Both the position numbers and the translations under genes were made by a program. Of a stretch of DNA of 20,509 bases, positions 13,784-20,509 are shown piece by piece. The notes beneath the pieces were generated by a model that did not search any database, had not been told where the DNA came from, and worked only from the letters and a program-made list of their open reading frames with translations. Numbering within the stretch: position 1 is the first letter of the stretch; each line of letters begins with the position of its first letter. The DNA comes from RGIG5050 sp045636065 (GTDB taxonomy: Bacteria > Verrucomicrobiota > Kiritimatiellia > RFP12 > UBA1067), in contig JAZTWW010000005.1 of the NCBI GenBank assembly GCA_045636065.1, positions 1 through 20,509 of the forward strand, given 5' to 3'.

Positions 13784-14205
13784 TAGATCTTCGCTCCTGC
13801 ACGGGTGATGAGCTTGGTGTGGATGCCGATCTTAGTGGCGGCGAGGCGGAGGCACTCGCGCGCCACTTCCTCGGACACGCCGCCTATCTCGAAGAGGACC
13901 TTGCCGGGGAGGACGACGGCCACCCAGAACTCGGGGTTGCCCTTTCCTCCACCCATACGCACTTCGATAGGCTTGCGGGTGACGGGCTTGTCGGGGAACA
14001 CGCGGATCCAGAGCTTGCCCTTGCGCTTCATCTCGCGGTTGATGGCGACGCGGCAGGCCTCGATCTGCGTGGCCGTGAGAAAGCCGCGCGTCAGGGCCTT
14101 GAGGCCGTATTCGCCGTAGGCGAGCTCTGCGCCGCTGGTGGCGTAGCCGCCGCGGTTGCCCTTGGAAACCTTACGGAACTTTACACGCTTAGGCATGAGC
14201 GGCAT
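13783..14205 (-). CDS. rplP: 50S ribosomal protein L16
   Basis: 140 residues from the ATG at 14205, which has a perfect AAGGAGGT 7 nt upstream; a GTG at 14223 would add six residues and is less likely, and MPKRVKF (14196) is a further alternative. MPKRVKFRKVSKGNRGG, MGGGKGNPEFWVAVVLPGKV and RLAATKIGIHTK are typical. L16 contacts the A-site tRNA. The start overlaps the 3' end of rpsC by 17 nt. The usual C-terminus is present and there is no fused L29. Confidence 0.96.
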   Translation of the reverse strand: MPLMPKRVKFRKVSKGNRGGYATSGAELAYGEYGLKALTRGFLTATQIEACRVAINREMKRKGKLWIRVFPDKPVTRKPIEVRMGGGKGNPEFWVAVVLPGKVLFEIGGVSEEVARECLRLAATKIGIHTKLITRAGAKI

Positions 14206-14893
14206 GGCGCTTACCTCCTTCACGATCTCCGCGCTCGCGACGGCCGCTCTGCGGCTGGCGGGCAGGCTGGAAATCTTCCTTCTTGCAGATCCAGACCTTT
14301 ATGCCGATCTTGCCGGCCGTGGTGTTGGCCTCGGCAAAACCGTAGTCGATGTTCTCCCTGAGCGTGTGGAGAGGCACCTTGCCCTCCTTGGCCCACTCGA
14401 TCCTGGCGATCTCGGCGCCGTTGATGCGCCCGCCCGCGTGGATCTTGATGCCGTCCACGCCCATGTCCATCGCGACCTTCATCGCGCGCTTCATGGCCCT
14501 CTTGAGGGCGATGCGGCGCTCGAGCTGCTGGGCGATCGACTCGGCGACGAGCTGGGCGTCGGCGTCTGCATCGCGGACCTCGCGGATCTCGATGTAGACC
14601 TCCTTCTTCGTCAGCTTGGAGAGCTTCTCGCGGATCTTGTCGACGTCCTGGCCCTTGCGGCCGATGATGACGCCGGGACGCGCGCTGAAGAGGCTCACGC
14701 GAACGCGGTTTGCGTAGCGCTCGATGAGGATCTTGGAGAGACCCGCCTCGGCGAGATCCTTCCTGACGGCGTCGCGGATCACCTGATCCTCGACCAGGAA
14801 TTCGCCGAACGTCTTCTTAGGCGCGAACCAGCGGCTGCGCCACGCGTGGTTGACCGGCAGACGGAAACCGGTAGGGTTGACTTTCTGACCCAT
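14189..14893 (-). CDS. rpsC: 30S ribosomal protein S3
   Basis: 234 residues starting MGQKVNPTGFRLPV at the ATG that overlaps the rplV stop (TAATG). The KH domain GxxG loop is PGVIIGRKGQDVDKIREKL; the C-terminal domain has GRINGAEIARIEWAKEGKVP. S3 lines the mRNA entry tunnel with helicase activity. The tail QPARQPQSGRRERGDREG is basic and disordered. An open frame continues far upstream through rplV and rpsS, but has no S3 homology. Confidence 0.97.
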   Translation of the reverse strand: MGQKVNPTGFRLPVNHAWRSRWFAPKKTFGEFLVEDQVIRDAVRKDLAEAGLSKILIERYANRVRVSLFSARPGVIIGRKGQDVDKIREKLSKLTKKEVYIEIREVRDADADAQLVAESIAQQLERRIALKRAMKRAMKVAMDMGVDGIKIHAGGRINGAEIARIEWAKEGKVPLHTLRENIDYGFAEANTTAGKIGIKVWICKKEDFQPARQPQSGRRERGDREGGKRHAAHA

Positions 14894-15237
14894 TATTTCG
14901 ACTCCTTGCCGTCCGAGAGGACGACCTTGCAATGGCAGAGACGGTGGGCGATCGGATGGGCGCTTCCGCGCGCGGTCGGCCAGAAGCGGCGGATGCGCAC
15001 GGACTCGTCGAACACGGCTTCGCGGACGAAAAGCCCGGACGCGTCGAGGCCGAAGTTGTGCTTGGCGTTGGCCACGGCGCTCTTGAGCGTTGACTTGAGG
15101 ATCGTCGCCGCCTTGCGGGGCGAGAACTCCACGACGGCGAGGGCTTCCGCGACGGGGCGGCCCTGGCATTCGCGGGCGAGCGGACGCCCCTTGGACGCCG
15201 ACATGCGCGCGTTGCGCGTTATAGCAATCACTTCCAT
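14893..15237 (-). CDS. rplV: 50S ribosomal protein L22
   Basis: 114 residues. RNARMSASKGRPLARECQGR, SPRKAATILKSTLKSAVANA and the hairpin region FDESVRIRRFWPTARGSAHP with SHL-like ending (IAHRLCHCKVVL) are recognisable. The beta-hairpin tip lines the peptide exit tunnel. The central hairpin signature is somewhat diverged but position and blocks leave little doubt. Confidence 0.95.
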   Translation of the reverse strand: MEVIAITRNARMSASKGRPLARECQGRPVAEALAVVEFSPRKAATILKSTLKSAVANAKHNFGLDASGLFVREAVFDESVRIRRFWPTARGSAHPIAHRLCHCKVVLSDGKESK

Positions 15238-15245
15238 CGCTTACC

Positions 15246-15524
15246 TTACCTTCCCGCCTTTTCGACGTGGGCGCCGTGAGACTTGAACGTGCGCGTGGGG
15301 GCGAACTCGCCAAGCCTGTGGCCGACCATGTTTTCGGTGATGAAGATCGGCAGGTGCTGACGGCCGTTGTGGATGGCGAACGTCAGTCCCACGAACTCGG
15401 GGAGCACCATCGAGCGGCGGCTCCACGTCTTGATCGGCTGCTTCTTGCCGGCGGCCTGCATCTTCTCGACCTTCTCGAGGAGGCTCTGCTCCACGTAAGG
15501 TCCTTTCTTGAGTGAACGAGACAT
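15246..15524 (-). CDS. rpsS: 30S ribosomal protein S19
   Basis: 92 residues. MSRSLKKGPYVEQSLLEKV, KTWSRRSMVLPEFVGLTFAI and HNGRQHLPIFITENMVGHRL are textbook blocks, ending GEFAPTRTFKSHGAHVEK. S19 pairs with S13 in the head of the 30S subunit. It starts 3 nt after the rplB stop. Confidence 0.98.
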   Translation of the reverse strand: MSRSLKKGPYVEQSLLEKVEKMQAAGKKQPIKTWSRRSMVLPEFVGLTFAIHNGRQHLPIFITENMVGHRLGEFAPTRTFKSHGAHVEKAGR

Positions 15525-15527
15525 TGC

Positions 15528-16352
15528 TTACTTTCTCCGCTTGACGATGACCTTGTTGCTCGCCTTGTTCGGCTTGCGTGTCTTGCCGCCCTTCGCGAGC
15601 TGGCCCCACGGGCTCCTCGGATGGCTGCCGCCGGACGTACGGCCCTCGCCGCCGCCCATCGGGTGGTCGACAGGGTTCATCGCGACGCCGCGCACCGTAG
15701 GACGGATGCCGAGGTAGCGCTTGCGGCCTGCCTTGCCGAGGTGGATCGAACCCCATTCGGAGTTGCCGACGGCGCCGACCGTAGCGCGGCAGCGGCCGTC
15801 GAAGATCCTCACTTCGCCGGAGGCGAGCTTGAGCTGGACGGTGTTGCCGTCACGGGCCATGATCTGCGCCTCGGTTCCGGCGCTGCGGGCGATCTTGGCG
15901 CCCTGGCCGGGAACGAGCTCGACGCAGTTGACCATGAGCCCGAGCGGGATCTGGGAGAGCGGCAGGGAGTTTCCGACCGTAGCTTCGGCCTTCTCGCCGC
16001 TCATGATCTTCGCGCCGACCTTGAGGCCTTCAGGGCATATGATGTACGCCTTGACGCCGTCGGTGTACTCGATCTGGGCGAGGTTGGCGCTGCGGTTGGG
16101 GTCGTAGGCGATAGCCATGACGGTAGCCTCGACGCCATCCTTCCTGCGCATGAAGTCGATGATGCGGTAGCGCCTCTTCACGCCGCCGCCGCGGTGGCGG
16201 ACGGTGATGCGGCCCTGGTTGTTGCGCCCGGCCGTCTTGCGGACGGCCTTCGTGAGGCTCTTCACCGGGCTCTTCTCGGTGATCTCCTCGAACGTCGGGG
16301 CGATGCGGAAGCGCATGCCCTGCGAACGCGGATTGAACTTTTTAAGTGCCAT
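15528..16352 (-). CDS. rplB: 50S ribosomal protein L2
   Basis: 274 residues, normal length. RHRGGGVKRRYRIIDF and IAYDPNRSANLAQIEY in the OB-fold part, VPGQGAKIARSAG in the SH3-like part, and the conserved NPVDHPMGGGEGRTSGGSHP with the essential His near the peptidyl transferase centre. Ends KASNKVIVKRRK. AAGGAG lies 12 nt upstream of ATG, slightly far. Confidence 0.98.
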   Translation of the reverse strand: MALKKFNPRSQGMRFRIAPTFEEITEKSPVKSLTKAVRKTAGRNNQGRITVRHRGGGVKRRYRIIDFMRRKDGVEATVMAIAYDPNRSANLAQIEYTDGVKAYIICPEGLKVGAKIMSGEKAEATVGNSLPLSQIPLGLMVNCVELVPGQGAKIARSAGTEAQIMARDGNTVQLKLASGEVRIFDGRCRATVGAVGNSEWGSIHLGKAGRKRYLGIRPTVRGVAMNPVDHPMGGGEGRTSGGSHPRSPWGQLAKGGKTRKPNKASNKVIVKRRK

Positions 16353-16366
16353 GGTTTAAGGACTCC

Positions 16367-16645
16367 TTAGACGTTCTCGATGCGCTCGCCGGCCTTGACC
16401 GTGACGATTGCGCGCTTCCACGTGGGTTCGACCCTCGTGAGCCGCGTGCCGCGGATCATCTTCGTCTCACCCTTGAAGTTCTGCGTGTGGACCGAAAGGA
16501 CGTGCACGCCGTACTTCGCCTCCACTACCTGGCGGATCTGCGGCTTGGTGGCCGAACGGAGGACCTCCAGGAAGTACTTGTTCTCGGCTGCGAGCCTCGT
16601 GCCCTTTTCGGTCACCTGCACGCGCTTGATGATCTCAGTGGCCAT
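16367..16645 (-). CDS. rplW: 50S ribosomal protein L23
   Basis: 92 residues. TEIIKRVQVTEKGTRLA, FLEVLRSATKPQIRQVVEAK and the signature VLSVHTQNFKGETKM. L23 surrounds the exit tunnel and docks trigger factor and SRP; in most bacteria it stands beside L29, which is missing from this operon. Start overlaps the rplD stop (TAATG). Confidence 0.96.
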   Translation of the reverse strand: MATEIIKRVQVTEKGTRLAAENKYFLEVLRSATKPQIRQVVEAKYGVHVLSVHTQNFKGETKMIRGTRLTRVEPTWKRAIVTVKAGERIENV

Positions 16646-17283
16646 TACCTGGTCTCCTTCCCGCCCATGCGGGCGATGAGTGCATCGAAGCCGGCCTTGT
16701 CGGCGAGGATCGTCTTGAAGCGGAGAACCGCGTAGACGTCGATCTCCTCGGCGGTGGCTGCCGCAACCCTGGGAAGGTTGGCCGTCATGCGGAAGATGTT
16801 CTCGTCCGCCGTGGCGGTGATCACGAGAGCAGTCCTCTCAATGCCGAGCTTCTTGAGGAACGCCGCGAAGAGCTTCGTCTTCGGAGCCTCGAACTGGAAC
16901 TGGTCGACGACCACGACGTCGCCCGCGGCGATCTTCTCGGAGAGAGCGCGGCGGAACGCGAGCTGGACGACCTTGCGGTTGACCTTGACGTCGAACTTGC
17001 GCGGATGGGGGCCGTGCGCGACGCCGCCGCCGCGCCACACGGGGCTCTGGCGGAAACCGGCGCGGGCGTTGCCCGTACCCTTCTGCTTCCACGGCTTCTT
17101 GTTGGAACCGGAGACCTCGCCCTTGGAAAGGGTGGAGGCGGTGCCGGCCCTCATGCCGTTGCGGATGGCGACGACCGTATCCTTGACGGCCTGCTCGCCC
17201 TTGTCAAGCGTCAGCTGGGCGTTGTCGATCTCGAGATCGGCTCCCGCCTCGCCGGCCGCAGTGTAAGTCTTGATGGTAGCCAT
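16645..17283 (-). CDS. rplD: 50S ribosomal protein L4
   Basis: 212 residues. The conserved extended loop KKPWKQKGTGNARAGFRQSP and WRGGGVAHGPHPR reaches the exit tunnel constriction; the C-terminal half ends with LRFKTILADKAGFDALIARM. In E. coli L4 also represses the S10 operon via its leader; the long leader here would allow that, but no leader match was shown. Start overlaps the rplC stop (TAATG). Confidence 0.96.
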   Translation of the reverse strand: MATIKTYTAAGEAGADLEIDNAQLTLDKGEQAVKDTVVAIRNGMRAGTASTLSKGEVSGSNKKPWKQKGTGNARAGFRQSPVWRGGGVAHGPHPRKFDVKVNRKVVQLAFRRALSEKIAAGDVVVVDQFQFEAPKTKLFAAFLKKLGIERTALVITATADENIFRMTANLPRVAAATAEEIDVYAVLRFKTILADKAGFDALIARMGGKETR

Positions 17284-18005
17284 TACTTAGCCCCTTTCTT
17301 CGCAGCCTTGAACGCAAGAGCGGCGTTCTTGAGGGACTTGCGGATGAAGACGGTGCCGTTGCGGGCGCCGGGGATTGAGCCCTTGATGAGCAGGGCGTTG
17401 TCGTCGGGACGGATCTCGACGACTTCGAGATTGACGGCCGTGCGGTTGACGTCACCCATGTGGCCGGGCATCTTCTTGCCCTTCTCGATCCAGCCGGGGA
17501 GATCGCGCGCGGCGAGGCCGCCGGTGCGGCGCTTGGAGTGGCCGCCGTGCGTCATGTTGCCGCCGGCGAATCCGTAGCGCTTGATGACGCCTGCGAAACC
17601 GCGGCCCTTCGTGACGCCCGTCACGTCGACGTACTTGACGCCTTCGAAATTCTTGACGGTGAGCACGTCGCCGACCTTGACCTCTTCACCGGCCTCGGGG
17701 GCGAACTCCTTGAGGACCCTGACGCCCTCCTTGAGGCCGCCGGTCTTCGTGAGGTGGAAGCTCTCAGCCTTGCTGATGCGGTTCCTGGCGCTGCGGCCGT
17801 TGTGGGCCTCCTTGTCGGCCTCGGGATCCTTCCAGAGCTTCTGCACTCCAAAACCGAGCTGAACGGCCGTGTAGCCGTCGCGCTCAGGCGTCTTGACCTG
17901 CACGACAGGGCAGGGGCCGACTTCGATGACGGTGACGCAAACGCGCCTGCCCGCCTCGTCGAACACCTGTGTCATGCCAACTTTCTTACCGATCAAACCT
18001 TCCAT
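17283..18005 (-). CDS. rplC: 50S ribosomal protein L3
   Basis: 240 residues, about 30 longer than E. coli. GLIGKKVGMTQVFDEAGRRV opens it; VDVTGVTKGRGFAGVIKRYG and GKKMPGHMGDVNRTAVNLEV are intact. An insertion lies at about 55-90 (LWKDPEADKEAHNGRSARNR), as seen in several bacterial groups. The tip of the long loop reads HGGHSKRRTGGLAARDLPG, unlike the E. coli HRVPGSIGQNQTPG; the methylated glutamine there is not kept. L3 starts large-subunit assembly and reaches the peptidyl transferase centre. Confidence 0.97.
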   Translation of the reverse strand: MEGLIGKKVGMTQVFDEAGRRVCVTVIEVGPCPVVQVKTPERDGYTAVQLGFGVQKLWKDPEADKEAHNGRSARNRISKAESFHLTKTGGLKEGVRVLKEFAPEAGEEVKVGDVLTVKNFEGVKYVDVTGVTKGRGFAGVIKRYGFAGGNMTHGGHSKRRTGGLAARDLPGWIEKGKKMPGHMGDVNRTAVNLEVVEIRPDDNALLIKGSIPGARNGTVFIRKSLKNAALAFKAAKKGAK

Positions 18006-18015
18006 GAAGCCCTCC

Positions 18016-18324
18016 TTACACCCGGATGGTGATGTCTACGCCCGCGGGCAGGTTCAACTTCTTGAGTTCGTCGATCGTCTTGGCAGTGGGATTGACGATG
18101 TCCAGGAGGCGCTTGTGGGTGCGCATCTCGAACTGATCCATGCTCTTCTTATCGACGTTCGGCGAGCGGTTCACAGTGTAACGCTCGACGCGTGTAGGCA
18201 GCGGGATAGGCCCGACCACCTGCGCACCCGTGCCCCTGGCCGTGTCGATGATTCCACCGACAGCCTGGTCGAGCATACGGTAATCGTATGCCTGGAGCCG
18301 GATACGGACTCTCTGCTGTTGCAT
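18016..18324 (-). CDS. rpsJ: 30S ribosomal protein S10
   Basis: 102 residues, standard. RVRIRLQAYDYRMLDQAVGG, VVGPIPLPTRVERYTVNRSP and KSMDQFEMRTHKRLLDI are signature blocks. S10 is in the 30S head and, as NusE, in transcription antitermination. It is the first gene of the operon, 349 nt from the predicted transcription start; upstream purine-rich AAGGAAAGAGAG is a weak ribosome site. Confidence 0.98.
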   Translation of the reverse strand: MQQQRVRIRLQAYDYRMLDQAVGGIIDTARGTGAQVVGPIPLPTRVERYTVNRSPNVDKKSMDQFEMRTHKRLLDIVNPTAKTIDELKKLNLPAGVDITIRV

Positions 18325-18673
18325 CTCTACTCTCTTTCCTTGCTTCTTTTACTTCTTCTTTCCTGTGCTTTCACGCTCCTGGCATTCGCCGGGCGGCCCT
18401 AAGGCCGTTGCCTGCGTGGGCGCCGTCTTCGGCCCATTGCCTGGTTTTGTGTCCGCCCAGTCCAGCTGCTTCTGCGATGTATTCCACTTCGTGCGGCGTA
18501 GAAACGCGAAACGCCCGCCGCGCCTTCAGTCCGGCGCAAGCGAGCGTTCATGCCCGTTTTGCCGGACGCATTCCGTGCCTTTTCCAAGGCCTGCGGAACC
18601 GTATCCAACATCACATCCGCAACTGACAAAGACCAACTCTCGTCTTAAAAAGGCCTATGCCTCCAAAGACAAT
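18325..18673 (-). promoter_or_regulatory. Long leader of the S10 operon
   Basis: GC-rich 5' untranslated stretch between the promoter and rpsJ. It can form CGGCC (18394-18398) with GGCCG (18403-18407), and TCCGGC (18530-18535) with GCCGGA (18561-18566) about 25 nt apart. An open frame of about 60 codons exists on the minus strand but has no recognisable homology and no ribosome site. In other bacteria this leader is the target of L4 or other regulation; here only length and position suggest that. Confidence 0.5.
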
Positions 18674-18680
18674 TAGCGTT

Positions 18681-18709
18681 ATTCTACCAAATTTCACGCC
18701 TGTTTGCAA
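18681..18709 (-). promoter_or_regulatory. Sigma70-like promoter of the S10 operon
   Basis: On the minus strand TTGCAA (18704-18709) and TAGAAT (18681-18686) are separated by exactly 17 bp. It lies just after the stop codon of the upstream gene, in an AT-rich stretch, with transcription predicted from about 18674. Confidence 0.7.
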
Positions 18710-18727
18710 GGAGAGATTTCAAAAATC

Positions 18728-20062
18728 TCAAAATTTCCACTCAACGCGGTCTTTAGGCCGTTTTTGCGCGGGGAAACGGCATATTTCGCGGCCTTCGGAG
18801 ACGAGCGAGGCCTCTCCTAGGGCCACATCGATCGCCCCTTCCTTGAGGGAAAGCGCGTTTGCTGCAAGAAGACACTTCTCAAAACCGTCGCCTCGGCCGA
18901 AATTCCAGACCTCGTCGGGTGTGGCGGAACGGCTTGAGCCGTCATAGATCGATTCGTTCGGCAGCGCCGCGATCTCTTCAAGCGTAGCCCCCTTCGATAC
19001 GGGACATCTTTCAAGAGAGGCCTTTACAAAGGGGAAGGCGTCGATTTCGCCGAGTTCGTGCCCGGCATACGGGGCGAGCGCGGCGGAGATGTTCGTTTTC
19101 CTCAGGGCCCTAAGCCTGTCGGCGACCTCCCTGTACTCCATTTCAGGCGTTATCCCAAGGGGCTCGTCGCCATTGACGAATTCTACCCTTCCCGGATCCG
19201 GGAGCCTGGGCTCGACGATACGCCTGTCGGGGGCGTCATCCGGGGGCACGAGGAACGAGCGGAGCTTTGACGAGAAGCCGTCGTAGATCTTCGGGTCTAT
19301 CGTCGCCTTGGGGTAGAGGAGATGTATGTAGCCGCTCGAATGCGACACTATGGTGACGCGCTCGTGCTCCAGGGCCCTTCTCGCCTGCTGTGATATGACA
19401 GTACCGTTGGCCCACATCGCCTTTGTGACGAGCCGCCTGTTGTTTGTAAGTATCCCCGTATCGACATCGATGAAATTCTGGCTATGAAGGGGCGTAGCCA
19501 TAAGATATATGGATTCAAGCGGAAAACCGCATACGACAAACGCGGCTGCGGCATAGAGCCCTGCGAGGCTCACGCATTCCCCCGCCCCGACGAGATGCCC
19601 GGACTTGTATCTGAAGGCATCCATCGCCTCGACCGTTTCCGTCTTCCAGTAGGGGATCGTATCGGAAGTGTATTTATCGAGGCCGAAATGGCGCCTTATA
19701 TCTATATCGTAGTAGTAGACGTCGCCCTGGTAGCCGAAAAGAGCGTTCGATTTCGCTATGTCATCCGCAGAGAGGAAAGGCGAAAACCTCTCAAGCTCGC
19801 GCTTCTGGGTGGTAAGCCCCCAGGTGTCGAGATCGAGATTGAACGTATAGTTGTCCATTATGTGCTGCCTGAGGCGCTGGAGCCTTTTCTTGGGACGCAT
19901 CTCGCGGATGCCCTTGAACCATTCAAGCTCCCTCCACGCCCAGATGCGCGGAGAAAGGATGTTCGCAAGGACAAGCGAGTACATCAGCTCCGGGAATATG
20001 AATATCTCCATATCCGAAAGCGTCACGGCTGACGACTTCGATTCTATCGATATATCAACCAA
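18728..20062 (-). CDS. Uncharacterised protein, possible transglutaminase-like fold
   Basis: 444 residues, no family recognised with certainty. The middle contains GHLVGAGECVSLAGLYAAAA with Cys163, then hydrophobic strands and MATPLHSQNFIDVDTGILTN with His193 and Asp199/Asp201. A Cys at a helix start after 'G-x-G-x-C-x-x-L-A', a later His and an Asp are the order of a transglutaminase/papain-like core, though the His-Asp spacing is short for that family. No signal peptide or clear transmembrane segment. A C-terminal part (about 300-444) with LGITPEMEYREVADRLRALR looks helical. The start is TTG with GGAG 5 nt upstream; ATG at 20011 (MEIFIFPEL) is the alternative. It lies alone between the rRNA terminator and the S10 promoter; a TATAGT box upstream is weak. 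Confidence 0.7.
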   Translation of the reverse strand: MVDISIESKSSAVTLSDMEIFIFPELMYSLVLANILSPRIWAWRELEWFKGIREMRPKKRLQRLRQHIMDNYTFNLDLDTWGLTTQKRELERFSPFLSADDIAKSNALFGYQGDVYYYDIDIRRHFGLDKYTSDTIPYWKTETVEAMDAFRYKSGHLVGAGECVSLAGLYAAAAFVVCGFPLESIYLMATPLHSQNFIDVDTGILTNNRRLVTKAMWANGTVISQQARRALEHERVTIVSHSSGYIHLLYPKATIDPKIYDGFSSKLRSFLVPPDDAPDRRIVEPRLPDPGRVEFVNGDEPLGITPEMEYREVADRLRALRKTNISAALAPYAGHELGEIDAFPFVKASLERCPVSKGATLEEIAALPNESIYDGSSRSATPDEVWNFGRGDGFEKCLLAANALSLKEGAIDVALGEASLVSEGREICRFPAQKRPKDRVEWKF

Positions 20063-20111
20063 ATTCTCTCCTTTTTCTACCTATTCACCATTCACTATAA
20101 CCCATTACCTG

Positions 20112-20141
20112 AAAAAAAGGCGCCAGGGGGGACCTGGCGCC
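20112..20141 (-). terminator. Intrinsic terminator of the rRNA operon
   Basis: On the minus strand GGCGCCAGG (20133-20141) pairs perfectly with CCTGGCGCC (20119-20127) around a 5-nt loop, followed by seven T residues (20112-20118). It lies 25 nt after the 5S 3' end and resembles the secY terminator in stem sequence. Confidence 0.9.
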
Positions 20142-20166
20142 TTGTGGGGTATGTAAAGGAAAAAAA

Positions 20167-20282
20167 GCCGGCGGCGCCCTACTCTCGCACGGGCGAGTCC
20201 CGCACTACCCTCGGCGCAGGGGGTCCTCACTTCCGTGTTCGGGATGGGAACGGGTATTGCCGCCTCTCTATGGCCACCGGCA
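20167..20282 (-). rRNA. rrf: 5S ribosomal RNA
   Basis: The minus strand reads GCCGGTGGCCATAGAGAGGC near the 5' end, CCCGTTCCCATCCCGAACAC in the loop B/C region and GCGAGAGTAGGGCGCCGCCG at the 3' end. The terminal helix pairs GCCGGTGGC with GCCGCCGGC over 9 bp (one T.G). Ends are placed by that helix and may be off by a base or two. About 90 nt separate it from the 23S 3' end, with no tRNA in between. Confidence 0.95.
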
Positions 20283-20373
20283 GAAAACTGCCTGCATTGG
20301 AGCTGGAGGGAACCACAGCGCGCGGGAGGGCTACTAAAGCCCGTTTCCGCACTCTGAATGAAGTTGGAAAATA

Positions 20374-20509
20374 TAAGCTAAGCCTCACGCAGGATTAGTG
20401 CGGGTCAGCTCAACGCATTGCTGCGCTTGCACCGCCCGTCTATCGAGGTCGTGGTCTACGACCCTGCTTGAGGGACTTGCGTCCGGGAGATCTTGTCTTG
20501 GGGGAGGCT
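20374..20509 (-). rRNA. rrl: 23S ribosomal RNA, 3' end (partial)
   Basis: The minus strand contains GGGCGGTGCAAGCGCAGCAA, TGCGTTGAGCTGACCCGCAC and TAATCCTGCGTGAGGCTTAG, the highly conserved 3' terminal helices of 23S rRNA. The rest of the gene runs off the window on the right. The exact 3' end is estimated by analogy with E. coli. Confidence 0.95.

Noticed and set aside
14894..15313. A 140-residue N-terminal extension of S3
   Set aside because: The frame is open but runs antiphase through rplV and rpsS, has no homology, and MGQKVNP at 14893 is the family start coupled to the rplV stop.
18399..18629. Leader peptide gene upstream of rpsJ
   Set aside because: The open frame is Arg-rich without a ribosome site, and overlapping frames are just as open; it is kept only as part of the leader description.
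20283..20373. tRNA in the 23S-5S spacer
   Set aside because: No cloverleaf, GTTCRA box or CCA end can be made from this 91-nt stretch.

Overview
The window is a GC-rich bacterial chromosome segment read almost entirely on the minus strand. Its core is a rRNA operon end (23S 3' end, 5S, terminator) followed by one uncharacterised gene and a long S10-spc type ribosomal protein operon ending at secY. Gene order and protein sequences are plainly bacterial. The missing rpmD (L30), the split of the usual spc/alpha string after secY and the style of the proteins hint at the PVC superphylum (Kiritimatiellota/Lentisphaerota/Verrucomicrobiota), but that placement is an impression, not a demonstration.

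Layout from right to left (direction of transcription): 23S 3' fragment and 5S rRNA (20167-20509), a strong intrinsic terminator (20112-20141), a 444-aa protein of unknown function with a possible Cys-His core (18728-20062), a good sigma70-like promoter (18681-18709) with a leader of about 350 nt, then rpsJ-rplC-rplD-rplW-rplB-rpsS-rplV-rpsC-rplP-rpsQ-rplN-rplX-rplE-rpsN-rpsH-rplF-rplR-rpsE-rplO-secY. These genes are packed tightly, with four TAATG stop/start overlaps. rpmC (L29) is absent from its universal place between rplP and rpsQ, and rpmD is absent between rpsE and rplO. The only sizeable gap inside the operon is a structured interval of 135 nt before secY. A terminator follows secY.

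Downstream lie htpG, a pteridine-reductase-like SDR, a secreted UshA-type 5'-nucleotidase and ung, all on the minus strand and closely spaced.

The left 3 kb is accessory DNA. A type II toxin-antitoxin pair (PIN toxin with a small antitoxin and its own near-consensus promoter) sits between two direct copies of a composite repeat region. Each copy holds 45-bp tandem units, 43-bp tandem units, a run of tiny perfect hairpins with GNA triloops, and a roughly 168-nt element that can fold into a closed multi-branched structure, followed by 87-88-bp tandem units. Inverted copies of the 45-bp unit lie between them. No transposase, integrase or CRISPR gene is visible. The 168-nt structured element and its setting are the best candidate here for something undescribed.
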